A stretch of 64,000 nt of DNA from Lycorma delicatula (taxonomy: Eukaryota; Arthropoda; Insecta; Hemiptera; Fulgoridae): the NCBI RefSeq assembly GCF_047948215.1, contig NC_134461.1:88780245-88844244 (forward strand), read 5' to 3'. A model generated the notes under the pieces. It saw only the letters and a program-made list of their open reading frames with translations, searched no databases and was not told the DNA's origin. Positions within the stretch are counted from its first letter, which is position 1. Every line of letters begins with the position of its first letter. This document shows positions 22,677 through 33,594 of the stretch, one piece after another. Position numbers and translations under genes: made by a program.

Positions 22677-25138
22677 TGAATTCATGCATATAATTAAAAA
22701 AAAAAAATAGTTTTTATAAAACGGATAAATTTAGATCTGATACATTTTTGAAAATACGTATTAGTTAAATAATTTTATAAAAAAATATAAATTATATAAA
22801 AATTCCCTTTAAAATTTATCTGCCTACGTTATCGATATAATTGGTCACTGGAAGGTTCATTATCAATGAATAATTCTGAGCCTAGACTTAATCTATATCT
22901 TTCACCTTATTCACATAAAAATATAACTGTAATAAAATATGGTCAATGATATTTCGCTTATTCATAATATTTTTGTTAAGTATAGAGAACCAGTATTGTT
23001 ACGGTTGTAGGCGACTTTAAATGAATCACTAATATCTCCTAAACATGACACAGCCATCTTTATGAATAACAAGCACCCCGTACAAAACTTATTAGGGAAA
23101 GTGAGAAACCACTTATACAAAAGTGTATTTGACTTACAGATACAACATGTGACTTAAACAACATGTGAAACTTAACAGCTTCATCCTTTCTATGCAACTG
23201 TCTTCGTAAAGATAGAGTATTTTCCCTCCATCAAAGTAGAGCCCTATGAGACACATTCCTGCTACACTGAAAAGTACTAGCAGCGAATGGCCTTTAGATG
23301 ACTGAAGTAGAATTAAGCGGGTGAAACACGCAATATTTTTGCAATTTTCTCAAAGGCAATCTTTTTAGATCCATGATCTAAAGAATTGGAACGCAATAAA
23401 AATCCGTCCATACTAAAACAAACAAATTTATTACATACCCGTCAATAAAATAAATTAACCGCCATCTAATAAGAAAGATCCAGACTCTGCAAAATAGAAG
23501 GGGATAAGATAAGTCTTCTCCCGATACACTTATGTCCCGTTCCGTTTCATCAAGTCACTTACTTATTAGAGAATATATTCACCTTTAAAAGTAACACCTT
23601 AATTCTATTCACCTTAAGACTGTATACAGTAAACATAATAACTTTCAGTGAAAGCAACTTTCTTTTACTAATAGTGATTTTTGATGAGTCATAGGGAAAA
23701 TAAAGATTAGGTTGGATAGTGTAAAGTAAAAGATTTATAATACATCTTTCTATAGTGAAGCAATGAGATATATTATCTGCTTAAACTCAGCAATAGAAGT
23801 TTTTCCTACTACGACCCTATAATTTGATTCAAAATAGTTTCCTGATCGATTATTAAAATGTGAAAAATCATAAATTGTTAGAATATTAATTTTATTCCAT
23901 ACAATAATCAGTCTGATTAAATTATTTGGTAAAGTAAACTTTGATGAGTGATGGTCATTAGAATTTTTTTTTTTTTATTCCACTGTGACTAGTACAATAC
24001 AGTTGTTCTACATTTATTTCTACGCCAGTTTTTTATCTCAAAATCTTTACTGTCTCCAAAATATTGAAATATTTTTTTTATATAATCTTTATTTTTAATT
24101 CATACTGGAGACTTATCATTTAATGAGTGTTAATTACAATAAACGTTGTAATATATTATAATATGTGTACGTATAATTTGAGTAACTTTGCTTATTCATT
24201 CATTGGATTCTGATTTAGTGACAATCCAGAAATTATTAGCTTTCTCAGTAACCATCTACTTATTCAATTAGTAGATAACATTTAAAAAAAAGGCAAGTTT
24301 TATAAATTTAAATGAATAAAAAAGGAATTTGTAGACCTTTTAACAAAGCCGAACCATTAAAAAATTAATTTTGAAAAGAAATCATATAAAATTACATCAT
24401 CAGTCTGTTATTATGTAAATATAGAACATAACCTTTAGTAAGTTATTTATACCATGTTGCATCGGCTGTTAACTGTCGCTTTAGCATATAGTAAATTCTT
24501 TATAATCGATCCATTTCGTTTAGTTTTTTAATCACATAAATTAATTTGAAAGGTAAGTGCGTGTTTACGTGAGATAACATCAGTAATAAATTAGAGTTTG
24601 ATTAATGTAATACGTACTTTATTAATTAATAATAATTAATGTGACATAAACCTAAATATATTTTGTGTTAATAAACTTTTTCATAAAATATATTCGTGTA
24701 TATACTACATGATATTCCTCTGTCCTAATTAAGTCTGACATTCAAATTTATTTACTTTTTTCTTAATTGACTTATTGGTAAAAATGAAGTCATAGTTATA
24801 TACCGAAGACTTTAGAATTATTTTGGTATTAAAACAGATTATTTTAAACAGTACCAAGGTTAATCTAATGATATTTTTTATTAGAGTAAAATTTATAGGA
24901 AATTATAAATATACTATTATATAAATATTACTATTTTTTTGTTTGTTCAAATCGAGGTATAAGGGATTCTTTATTTTTTTTAAATTTACATGTGTATATG
25001 TGTGAGTGATATAACCGTACTGGTATATTCATGTGAAATTTTGATAAAGATTTGTTGAGTTATTCTTGAATTACGCTGTATTTATTATTTTTTTATCTTA
25101 TTTATTTTTTATTGTTGTTCTTTCTTTCTTTAATTAAA
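22677..25138. other. AT-rich stretch with a more complex island
   Basis: 23030-23560 is less AT-rich and contains longer words, as old transposon sequence often does. I could not match it to any protein motif on either strand. The rest is simple AT-rich sequence. Confidence 0.45.
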
Positions 25139-26066
25139 AAACATAAGAAAGAACTCGTAATAAAAAAGGGAGTCCGACAAGGATGTTTCCTATTCCCGTT
25201 ACTTTTTAATCTTTACATAGAACTAGCAGTTAATGATGTTAAAAAACAATTTAGATCAGGAGTAACAGTACAAGGTGAAAAGAAAGATGCTACGATTTGC
25301 TATGGATATAGTAATTCTAGCTGAGAGTAAAAAAGATTTAGAAGAAACAGTGAACGGCATGGATGAAGTCCTACGCAAGAACTACCACGTGGAAATAAAC
25401 ACGAACAAAACGAAAGTAATGAAATGTAGTAGAAATAACGAAGATGGACCACCGAATGTAAAAATAGGAAGATAAAAGATTATGGAGGTAGAAGAATTTT
25501 GTTATTTGGGAAGTAGAATTACTAAAGATGGACGCAGCAGGAGCGACATAAAATGCCGAATAGCACAGGCGAAACGAGCCTTCAGTCAGAAACATAATTT
25601 GTTTACATAAAAAATTAATTTAAACGTCAGGAAAGGATTTTTGAAAATATATGTTTGGAGCGTAGCCTTATATGGAAGTGAAACTTGAATGATCGGATTA
25701 CCTGAAAAGAAAATAGCTTTTGAAATGTGGTGCTACAGGGGAATGTTAAAAATCAGATGGGTGGATAAAGTGACAAATGAAGAGGTGTTGCGGCAAATCG
25801 ATGAAGAAAGAAGCATTTGGAAAAATATGGTTAAAAGAAGAGACAGACTTCTAGGTCACATACTAAGGCATCCTGGAATAGTCGCTTTAATATTGGAAGG
25901 ACAGGTAGAAGGAAAAAATTGTGTAGGCAGGCCACGTTTGGAATATGTAAAACAAATTGTTAGGGATGTAGGATGTAGAGGGTATACTGAAATGAAACGA
26001 CTAGCACTAGATAGGGAATCTTGGAGAGCTGCATCAAACCAGTCAAATGACTGAAGACAAAAACAA
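25139..26066 (+). pseudogene. RTE-like LINE, second copy, 5'-truncated in the RT palm
   Basis: Begins at the codons equivalent to residue 320 of the 11-kb copy (HKKE) and runs to the same 3' end (GACTGAAGACAAAAA). GVRQGCFLFPLLFN and a damaged FADD region (the equivalent of FADDIVILAES spans a deletion and an insertion at about 25282-25325) are visible. Stops and frameshifts break the middle (for example TAA at 25473-25475 and 25608-25610, TGA at 25687-25689). The last 121 codons are open (25689-26054): FEMWCYRGMLKIRWVDK, RDRLLGHILRHPGIV, GRPRLEYVKQIVRDVGCRGY and finally WRAASNQSND before TGA. It therefore shows the true C-terminus that is cut short in the other copy. The copies are visibly close in sequence, implying fairly recent activity of the family. 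Confidence 0.88.
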
Positions 26067-26094
26067 TTATTTTTCTAATGTGTACGTGAACAAT

Positions 26095-26373
26095 AAACAA
26101 CCTTCCCACAGCTCAATGAGATGAGGATAATATGTATGACACGCAAATGATGTGTAGTCCTGCATAGACTCAGGCTGACCATTTCTTAATTGAGCCGTGC
26201 GGTTAATTGAGCCGCAACCACCAAAGTACATTATTGTTCACTGTCTAGTATTCAAAATCGTATAAAAGCAACTAACGTTTACGAGGATTTGAATCTCAGA
26301 TCCTTCGACTTCGAAATTAGCTATTAAACAACTGATTTGCGACGAGTTAACCTCTTGACCACTCCGGTAGACT
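26095..26373 (-). mobile_element. SINE family A, second subfamily, diverged
   Basis: Minus strand. Head with ACTCCGGTAGACT-type end and AGTGGTCAAGAGG in the A-box position, B-box-like GATTCAAATCC, then AGTTGCTTTTATACGATTTT and the GGTTAATTGA-type body. Ends near AGGATAATATGTATG. It lies head to tail with the next SINE. Confidence 0.72.
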
Positions 26374-26424
26374 ATAGTATAAATTATCAAAGCGTTTTAC
26401 TACTGCTATCAATATCTCTCTTTT

Positions 26425-26744
26425 TTCCTGTTTAGCCTCTAGGAATTACTGTTCAGGTATTACTTCAGAGGATGAATGAGGATGTTATATGTGAGTGTAA
26501 ATGAAGTGTACCTTTTATATGTGAGTGTATGAACCTTTTATTACGAGTACAGACTCGGTTCGACCATTCATGAGATATGTGGTTAATTGAAACCCAACCA
26601 CCAAAGAACACCGATATCCACGATCTAGTATTCAAATCCGTATAAAAGTAACTACCTTTACTAGGACTTGAACGCTGGTACTCTCGACTTCCAAATCATT
26701 CAGATTTGGGAAGACGCGTTTACCACTAGACCAACCCGGTCGGT
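26425..26744 (-). mobile_element. SINE family A with internal duplication
   Basis: Minus strand. Intact head ACCGACCGGGTTGGTCTAGT, B-box GTTCAAGTCC, body and 3' GGCTAAACAGG end. About 30 bases longer than its relatives, because a TATGTGAGTGTA word is duplicated around 26490-26530. Confidence 0.85.
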
Positions 26745-26745
26745 T

Positions 26746-28082
26746 ACTACTATCAATATTCTTTACTACTTTTATTTTAAATATTAAGCTAATTATATTG
26801 TGTTTTTGTCTCTATTATTATTGTTTTAATTTTAAAAATAATGTTTATTATACAATAAATTTCAAAATAATTTGTTTAATATTAGATGCATTCTTAAATG
26901 GAACTGTATTTTCACGAAAGCATTAGTTTCGATTTAATAGAATGAAAAATGCTGATAATATACTCAAAAACCAAATGTTTTGGCTCTAAATCTGGTTCCT
27001 ATGAACCGATTCGCTTGAAAATCAATAGGGCTGTATTCCCAATAGATTTACGTCACCTCACCAAGTTTCGTCAAAATCGATTAAGATTTACGTTCGGTAG
27101 AGCGAATGAAAAAATTTTATACATACAAATATTTGTATATAAATGTGACGGGGCGCAGTAGCGATTTCCAAATTTTTTGAAAATTTGCTAAAAAAAAAAA
27201 TAATATCGGTTTTTGGGCGGGAAAGTGGTAAAATGAACCGTAGTCTAATCGTTTGTCTTGTAAAAGATTCTCACAATTATTTTCTGTTGTCAGTTAATTT
27301 TTTTTTTTATATAGTATTAATTTAATGTTTATATTTCATGCGGTGGTGTCCATTTCTTTCTTTCTTATTATATCTAACCGCAGCTTCCCTTCGGTAGATA
27401 AAAATATTTTTAAATAGAAAAGAAGAAACGCATTTTCTTTTTTTAAATTTATTTCCTATTTTAAAGATAAAATACTTTCTTATGCGTATGTAATTATCGA
27501 AACATTCAATTATTATTATTATTTTTTTTGTTGGTTTTTTAAATATTCTTGAGTGCAATTAATTAAATTTTTCTTTTGAGCATATAATTTGGTAATTATT
27601 TTAATGTTGATATGTGGTTTTTTTTTGTATTCAATTTTTCTTTATTTTATAATTAGCGGTTATTTTTTATCATTATAATCATTTATTCTTAGATATTAGG
27701 ACGTATAATTGACTTTTAATACTTTTTATAATTTTGAATAGTCAGTGATATAAATGTTAGCGTCTTCAATTGATCTTGTATCTGCAACTCTCCTTCTTAT
27801 AATAATCAACTATGTTTTAAAATCAGAAGCGTGTAATTTATAATGTTTTTATAATGTTAAATATGCAATTAAATTATAACATTTTAAAGAGGTTTCGTAT
27901 CTATTGACTATGGTATTAAGTATGGTATCTAATATATTTGTTTTTTTTTTTTTTTAGCTTAAAACCCATTCAAGAACCTTTTATTAAACGAGTAAATATA
28001 GACATATAACTTGATTCGCATTTAATCTTATAAACTATTATCATTTATAGTTAATGTAAAAAAGCACAACTACAAAAAAAAA
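26746..28082. other. AT-rich stretch, one possible old repeat
   Basis: 26950-27170 is less AT-rich and reads like the end of a DNA transposon, but has no partner in the window. Otherwise A/T homopolymers only. Confidence 0.45.
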
Positions 28083-28112
28083 AGAAATTCACTACTAAAA
28101 GTAGTAGTGAAT
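28083..28112. repeat. 12-bp-arm hairpin
   Basis: AAATTCACTACT and its exact reverse complement AGTAGTGAATTT are separated by six bases, at the outer end of the fold-back arm. Confidence 0.85.
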
Positions 28113-28786
28113 TTCCTTATCACCCACTCCAAAAAAACCTAGCCCCTTCAAAAAAAAAAAATCAACACACTTTTAGCTTAAAAGAGGTCCAAACAATAAT
28201 CGTTTGTTCTAGAATACCAACAAAAACAGAACAATATTAAAAAAAACCGTGAAAAAACCCAACAAACACTTACAATGTAAACGTATCTCTCAAAAAACAA
28301 TTATTTGCCCCTAATCCGAAAAAAATTGATTTAAAAAAATACTAAAAACCATTTATTTCTCTAAAACACAATTCTTTGCTTCAAACGCGTAAAAAATATG
28401 TTATAAAGTAAGTCGTACAAAACGAAAAAGTTCACTCGCCATAGGGCTGATTTTTTTCTATCCTCGTCTGTCAACACATCTTTTTTTCTTTCTTCTTTGG
28501 GTCCGAAAACCAAAATTTAGGCTATTCTATGCGTGTGTTATTTTTAGAGCCATAAAATATCATGGTTATCAATCATTTTTTAAACAGTGACTTCACTGGA
28601 TATTTTGTTTTGTGAAAGAAAAAGATTTTTGTTGTTTATAAATGAAGATTACGAATTTACTAAAATACTGAAATAGAAAATTTATTTTTTTGTGAATGAA
28701 GGTAGGAGATCACACAAAAACGCATGTAAAGAACTTTTAAATAAAGGGGGTAAGTAACGATGTAAAATATTTCACAGAAATTTATA

Positions 28787-28801
28787 ATAATAATAATAAT
28801 C
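28787..28801. repeat. TAA array, 3' side of the R1-clade LINE
   Basis: About five ATA/TAA units directly abut the LINE 3' end (the LINE is on the minus strand). Confidence 0.85.
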
Positions 28802-29880
28802 TTTTCTGAATTGGGAGGGGGAAATGCATTCTGTGCACGAAGTTCCGGGCTCCCGTTGACTATAGACTACTGGCTAAAATCAACCCTTTACTACCAAGAT
28901 TAGGTCTCTTAATATTAAGGATTAGTCGTCCAATTCTAGTCTGAGAATACCGCTACCTAGTTTGCACCTGGCTCAGAATGATCCAGGTTGCCCGTCTTGG
29001 CCCTGAAAATGACCCTGACGAATTGTAACCCACTCTCCCAGAATTTTAGTTCTCGGGACATCACTGCAACGACATTTGGAGACTTAGTGCTCCGAGATCC
29101 GTCTCTAGTCCCTCGATCAGCAGGCCATCGAGCTCATGCAAAATTGTTGTGCTCGGCGCACCCGTACACCGGTGCAATAGAAGCAGTTGGCAGACAGCGT
29201 TTTCCCTACGCCATGAAGATAAGCGCAAAAGTACCCGTGACCCGTTAAAAACTGGGTCACGAAATACTCCACCTCTCAATGTTTCCGCTCTGTCCACGAT
29301 CTGACCAAAGGGATAAGTCTTGCGGTCCATCGTCCTCTGTTCTCGTGATTCCAGATCTCTTGCCAGGCGAGGAACGTGTGAGTCCGTTCCTACTCGACGA
29401 TGGCCTCTCGATCTTCGCCTGCCCACCGCGTCCTGTAATCCACCTGGTGCTCTTTTGCCAAAAGAGCAGCGGATATGACACCGGCGGCCACTAGAATGGC
29501 AGACTTGGAAACCGTCGTATACGTGGAAACAACTCGCAAGACAGCAATGCGTTGCACTTGCGCGGGCCGCTTCCAGTTTTTCTTAGATCAACGCCTGGGC
29601 CCAGACTTCCTTATGTATAACAGGACGGAATACATCGTTGATTTCCGCAGTCGCTCTGCTGGTTTTCGGTCCACCGACATTCGCCTAGAGCTGGGTGAGA
29701 GCGGTTATGGCTTTAGCGGCTTTATAGGCGGCTCTCCTTGCTGCTCAGCAAAGCTTAGTTGCCCTGTGCATCGCTCGGCTGAGCCTCAGTTGAGCGCGCT
29801 GGGATCTCCAAGAAGAAATGCAACCTCGTCAGCGTACCGAACCAAGGCCGACTCTCCCGGCATCTCCAGCCTCAGCAAGC
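28802..29880 (-). pseudogene. R1-clade LINE, 3' portion inserted in a TAA array
   Basis: Minus strand. RT palm end with LVRYADEVAFLLG (about 29805-29845, the usual YADD changed to YADE), then VQRIAVLRVVSTYTTVSKSA and GVISAALLAKE (about 29450-29550). Next is RGRWTARLIPLVRSW (about 29300-29345), followed by VEYFVTQFLTGHGYFCAYLH (about 29215-29275) and a degraded Cys/His region. These are the R1-clade ORF2 C-terminal blocks in the correct order, in shifting frames and with stops. A non-coding 3' tail of about 250 bases follows. G+C content is far above the flanks. It is bracketed on both sides by TAA repeats. Confidence 0.85.
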
Positions 29881-29906
29881 AATAATAATAATAATAATAA
29901 TAATAA
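29881..29906. repeat. TAA array, 5' side of the R1-clade LINE
   Basis: About eight AAT/TAA units immediately next to the truncated 5' end of the minus-strand LINE. Confidence 0.9.
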
Positions 29907-30490
29907 AACCTTGTTTGATTTTTTTTCACATTCACTGTCAAATAAAGAAAGAAGGCTCATACTTGGGTGTGAATTTTACTGCCTGAAGCTAAGAAAAAAT
30001 TATGTTAGAAGGCATGTCAGTTTGATTCACAAGTGTGGGGGATCTTTGAACCCTGTCTACTTTAATAATATAATTATCGGTGATTCTTATGAACATGTAC
30101 ATTTAAAGACAACAAAAACCCTATAATAAACAACACTTATAAAAACACAAAAACAGCAAGCTACTCAATCGTTAAGAGCAACATCTATTTAGAGTAATAT
30201 TTTTTTTTTGTTTATTATTTTGTAACAAAAACAGGACCGTGGTGAGTGAATTTTTAAAACTATTTTGCACCACTTAACTTGTTAAATCTATTTTCTCTGC
30301 GTTTTAAGCAAAGAATTGTGTTTTAGAGAAGTTTGAGAGTAGGAAATAGTAATCGGTTTCTTTGTACATAATTTTTTTCTCTTTGCTGGGGAATCCGGGT
30401 AAACATTGTTTTTTGGGGTTATTGTCACTAGAAATTTTTTTTTGATTTGAAGGGAGTGATGAGGAGATTCACTTACGCTTTTAAACTGAA

Positions 30491-31549
30491 ATTTTTTTTG
30501 GCAGTTGTGGTTATGGCTTTACTCGGTTAAATTAACAATTACACTATAAATTCTGAAAATTGTAATTAGTTTAATATACACAGTAAACTGAATTAAGTTT
30601 ACCATCCATGATAAGGTTGTTTATTTTGCAAACATAATAAAAACAAAAAAACAAAAACCTAGTTTATTTGTTACGTGTAATAAGATTTCTAACTGCAATA
30701 TTCGTTTAGTTTTTTTTTATTGTTAATAGTAGATTAAAGATATGACATGGATCGTCCTGGTAATTAAAAAAAGGGATTTAAAAAAAAATTACTACTAATT
30801 CGTTTAAAAAAAGGTAAGTGTTGTTACTTTCAGTTAAAAAGAGGTAGAAAGTAGAAAATTTTTATGATAATATAATATTTTTATCTTAGACTAAAGTTGC
30901 ATATTAATTTAGTTAAATAACGAGACATGTACAGTTTTATCTCTCGTATTTTTTTTTTTTTTTTTGGTTGGGTCTTAGTTGTTGACTTCTACGTGATGTT
31001 TGATATCTCATATAATTAAAAGCAAAATAATCTTTAATTTAAATTACATTTTTCCCTAAATAAAAAAATAATAGTTATGACAAAAGATAAATATCAATAC
31101 ATGAACTGTATATATATATATATATATATGAGGGATATTTGAAGACAACTTTTGGTTTGGGTGGAATATTTGAAACTTATAAAAAACAACTGAAAAATAT
31201 ACATACGATTCTTGTTAATGAAAAACATTTGTAATTTTTTTTAAGCTGTAAATATAGCAAGAAAAATATTCTATTTGCAAACCATTGTAATTTTTTAAAT
31301 ATCTACTTCTTTACAATACTTTTAAGAATAGATTGGTTTTTTTCCAAAGATTAATTCTGTCAGAAACGTAGCAGAAAGTATTATACGTTTCCAGTACACT
31401 TTACTTTAAAGTAAATCAGAGTATAATCAAGTGGAAAACGAAATGAAGAATTTTGACGATGCACAACACCCCAGGGTAGCTGATTAACCTCAAATCTCGG
31501 AGAACTTACAGATGTAATAATATATGCAGTTGCATTAGGCGCCTAATGT
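30491..31549. other. AT-rich non-coding stretch
   Basis: No gene recognised. T homopolymer at about 30949-30964 and a TA run at 31109-31128. Confidence 0.55.
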
Positions 31550-31875
31550 TCTCGCTGTTATCAGTTCACATGTTTGTTCAGTCTCATTTTACATCTTATA
31601 CCGAATCGCTGTATCTCCTCACAAACGGTTGGCAACTCCAGATAATCGTGTATTTCAGTGTTTTTCGCTAACCACGGCGCTTCTGTAATATTTTTGAATA
31701 GTCCATTCATGAATGGCTGTAGGACTTCGATGTTGCTCTCGTTTGTCGTACTCTGTAGATGGATTCTGTAGATTTAAATCGGTTACAGGACCACTGAGTT
31801 GGATTGTTAGGTAGTAGTTGCGACTTCCTTCCTAGCAACCAGTACATCTCCCTGAATGTTAAGTTGCGTCCTTTT
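31550..31875 (-). pseudogene. Jockey-clade LINE reverse transcriptase, C-terminal fragment
   Basis: Minus strand: LTFREMYWLLGRKSQLL (about 31815-31865), then in another frame TTNESNIEVLQPFMNGLFK (about 31690-31745). ITEAPWLAKNTEIHDYLELP and TVCEEIQRFGIR follow (about 31590-31690). The order YWLLGRKSQL, SNIE-LQ-F, APW--N--IH-DL-IPTV-EEI is the thumb and C-terminal signature of Jockey-clade ORF2 in insects. The catalytic palm is absent and there are several stops. The insertion is 5'-truncated or broken. Confidence 0.82.
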
Positions 31876-32310
31876 CTACGTGATACGAATCCTCCACGAC
31901 CAGACGACTATCTGGTCCGCTGTCTGAGGACAGCAGACCAGATGCGTCCTAGGTATCACACGCTGTTAGTATTCTAGATGAAAACGCCATTAAGTTGAAT
32001 TCGCGGGCAGTCATCCCACCTCATCGCAAAAGTAATATCCGTAGACATAGCCGGATTAACCTTCAGTTACCCACCCGTTAATTAGATCTAAAACATTTTA
32101 TAATTTAGCAGAAGCTACGATAGGGATGTGAAGAGCTTGCTTTGCAATCTTCCCATCTAGCCAGCTGGTCCTTCATTGTGTTCATTACACTCAATCAAAA
32201 GGTTTTGAACACCTAGTAATCCCATTCCGAGACGCCGCCCGCCAAGGCAACCAGCCCGGAGGGCCTAGCTGCGGCGGCCATGCCTACGACACGCCTCTAC
32301 AGTTTTATAT
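31876..32310. other. GC-rich non-coding island of unknown origin
   Basis: Much richer in G+C than its surroundings, especially 32220-32290 (GGAGGGCCTAGCTGCGGCGG and neighbours). It contains a strong hairpin at 31910-31943. It is probably the untranslated part of a transposon, but I see no protein motif and no second copy in the window. Confidence 0.5.
31910..31943. repeat. Strong 15-bp-arm hairpin with TGAG loop
   Basis: ATCTGGTCCGCTGTC and GACAGCAGACCAGAT pair with one mismatch around a four-base loop. Weaker pairing continues outward (GTGATAC at about 31880 with GTATCAC at about 31953), giving an extended stem of some 85 bases. Confidence 0.9.
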
Positions 32311-32342
32311 ATATATATTTATTTATATAATAAATAAAAAAA

Positions 32343-32414
32343 ATGATGTAAGGGCTTTTATTTCAATATTATCTGATATATCAGATAATATTGAAATAAA
32401 AGCCCTTACATCAT
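32343..32414. repeat. Perfect 72-bp palindrome, no spacer
   Basis: Two 36-base arms are exact reverse complements, centred on CTGATATATCAG at about 32378/32379. The symmetry stops exactly at both ends. The arms are not simple sequence (they contain GTAAGGGCTTTTATTTC), so this is not a microsatellite effect. Confidence 0.95.
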
Positions 32415-33590
32415 ATATACCCACAGAGAATGCTTTGAATACACCAAAATTAAATTATAATATATATACACTATTAGATTATAATATATATTGTTATATT
32501 TTTTTATACTATATATAAAATTTCTTTATAAATATTAATTTTAATAGAAGAAACGAGTTGTGATTTCTTTTAAACAAAGTATTTTTCGTTTTAAACTAAT
32601 TGGTTTTGTTGTATTACTCTATATAAAGGGGATAACTGTTAGGTAGTAGTTCCGTGTTTAGTACGAGTATAATATGTATAAACTGTTACTACGAGTATAT
32701 CTCATACTAAAAATAGGGACAATTAGAAGTTTAGAGAACAATGTCTACGTCATAGTACTTAAAATGAAAATGTCGATGAATGTATAATACATATCAGATG
32801 TATTGAATAATGTATTCACCAAGTTAATAGCTCATAATAGGCAAATTGTATTTGACCTTCTTCAACGTTCAGTTATCTAAATGTAACCTAAGCCTATACA
32901 AAAACATCACTCGAGATAAATATACGAAATTTCCTGTCTCTTTTAATAATAATAAAAAGCACTTTCGCCAACTATAAAATAAAATAAAAATGGTGTAAAA
33001 ATATATAAAATGTCCTTTCATACGCCAGGTCTTATATACTACTCCAGCGGGAGTCTAACCGAATTTAAATTGATCAGTTAGATATTTCCTCATGCGATGC
33101 AATTTGGTAATCGATAAAGTTTTTCCTTTAAGAACCCTGTTCGTATTTTCTCGTAACTCTTTAAATGTCTGGAGAAAAACCAATTTTTATTTCAGCATAT
33201 ATTTATGCTGGTCAACGCCAAAATCATTAATGTATTTATCTCATATTAATAAAAAATTAATTGATCTGCCCGTGGATAATTGTAAGCAGCACTGGTACTC
33301 GCTAACTGGAAAGGGTTTAGAACTTTTCTCTTAGTAGGGATTTCTCAAACTGCGATTCTTTCGAGAATAGATAGATTTTCCGAATCACTTACTCCTTTCC
33401 TTTTCTCATTCCTTCTTTACCATTTTTGATTACAGATTTGATCTTAAATAAATTTTATCAAAATTTTATTCCTTTAATTCGTTTACTCTGATTTTTTATT
33501 TATATACAACATATAAATTACATAAAACTGTTTCTACTCTAAAAGGGGTGGCGGTGCCATGGTTCAAAGATGTGCTTTTTATTCCATTAT
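32415..33590. other. AT-rich non-coding stretch
   Basis: No gene recognised. An 80-codon open frame at 33092-33334 has no known motif. Confidence 0.5.
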
Positions 33591-33594
33591 TCTG

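Larger units (their letters stand above)
28083..30490. mobile_element. Inverted-repeat (fold-back) element enclosing an R1-clade LINE
   Basis: The left arm (28083-28445) and right arm (30235-30490) are inverted relatives. The 24 bases at 28358-28381 recur exactly, reverse-complemented, at 30305-30328, and similarity extends on both sides (GTTCACTC/GAGTGAAT inner ends; GTGAAT-TCC-TATCACCCACTCC-like outer ends). The outer left end carries a 12-bp hairpin (28083-28112). The interior is mostly a TAA array filled with an R1-clade LINE end. No transposase is visible, so the class is unknown. Confidence 0.7.

Noticed and set aside
23030..23560. Complex island suspected to be a coding remnant
   Set aside because: Both strands were read in all frames and no transposase, RT or host-protein motif could be recognised. 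Left as an unidentified stretch.
28988..29885. Several open frames on both strands of the GC-rich island
   Set aside because: They arise because G+C-rich LINE sequence has few stops. Only the minus-strand blocks carry R1-clade motifs, and those are in shifting frames.
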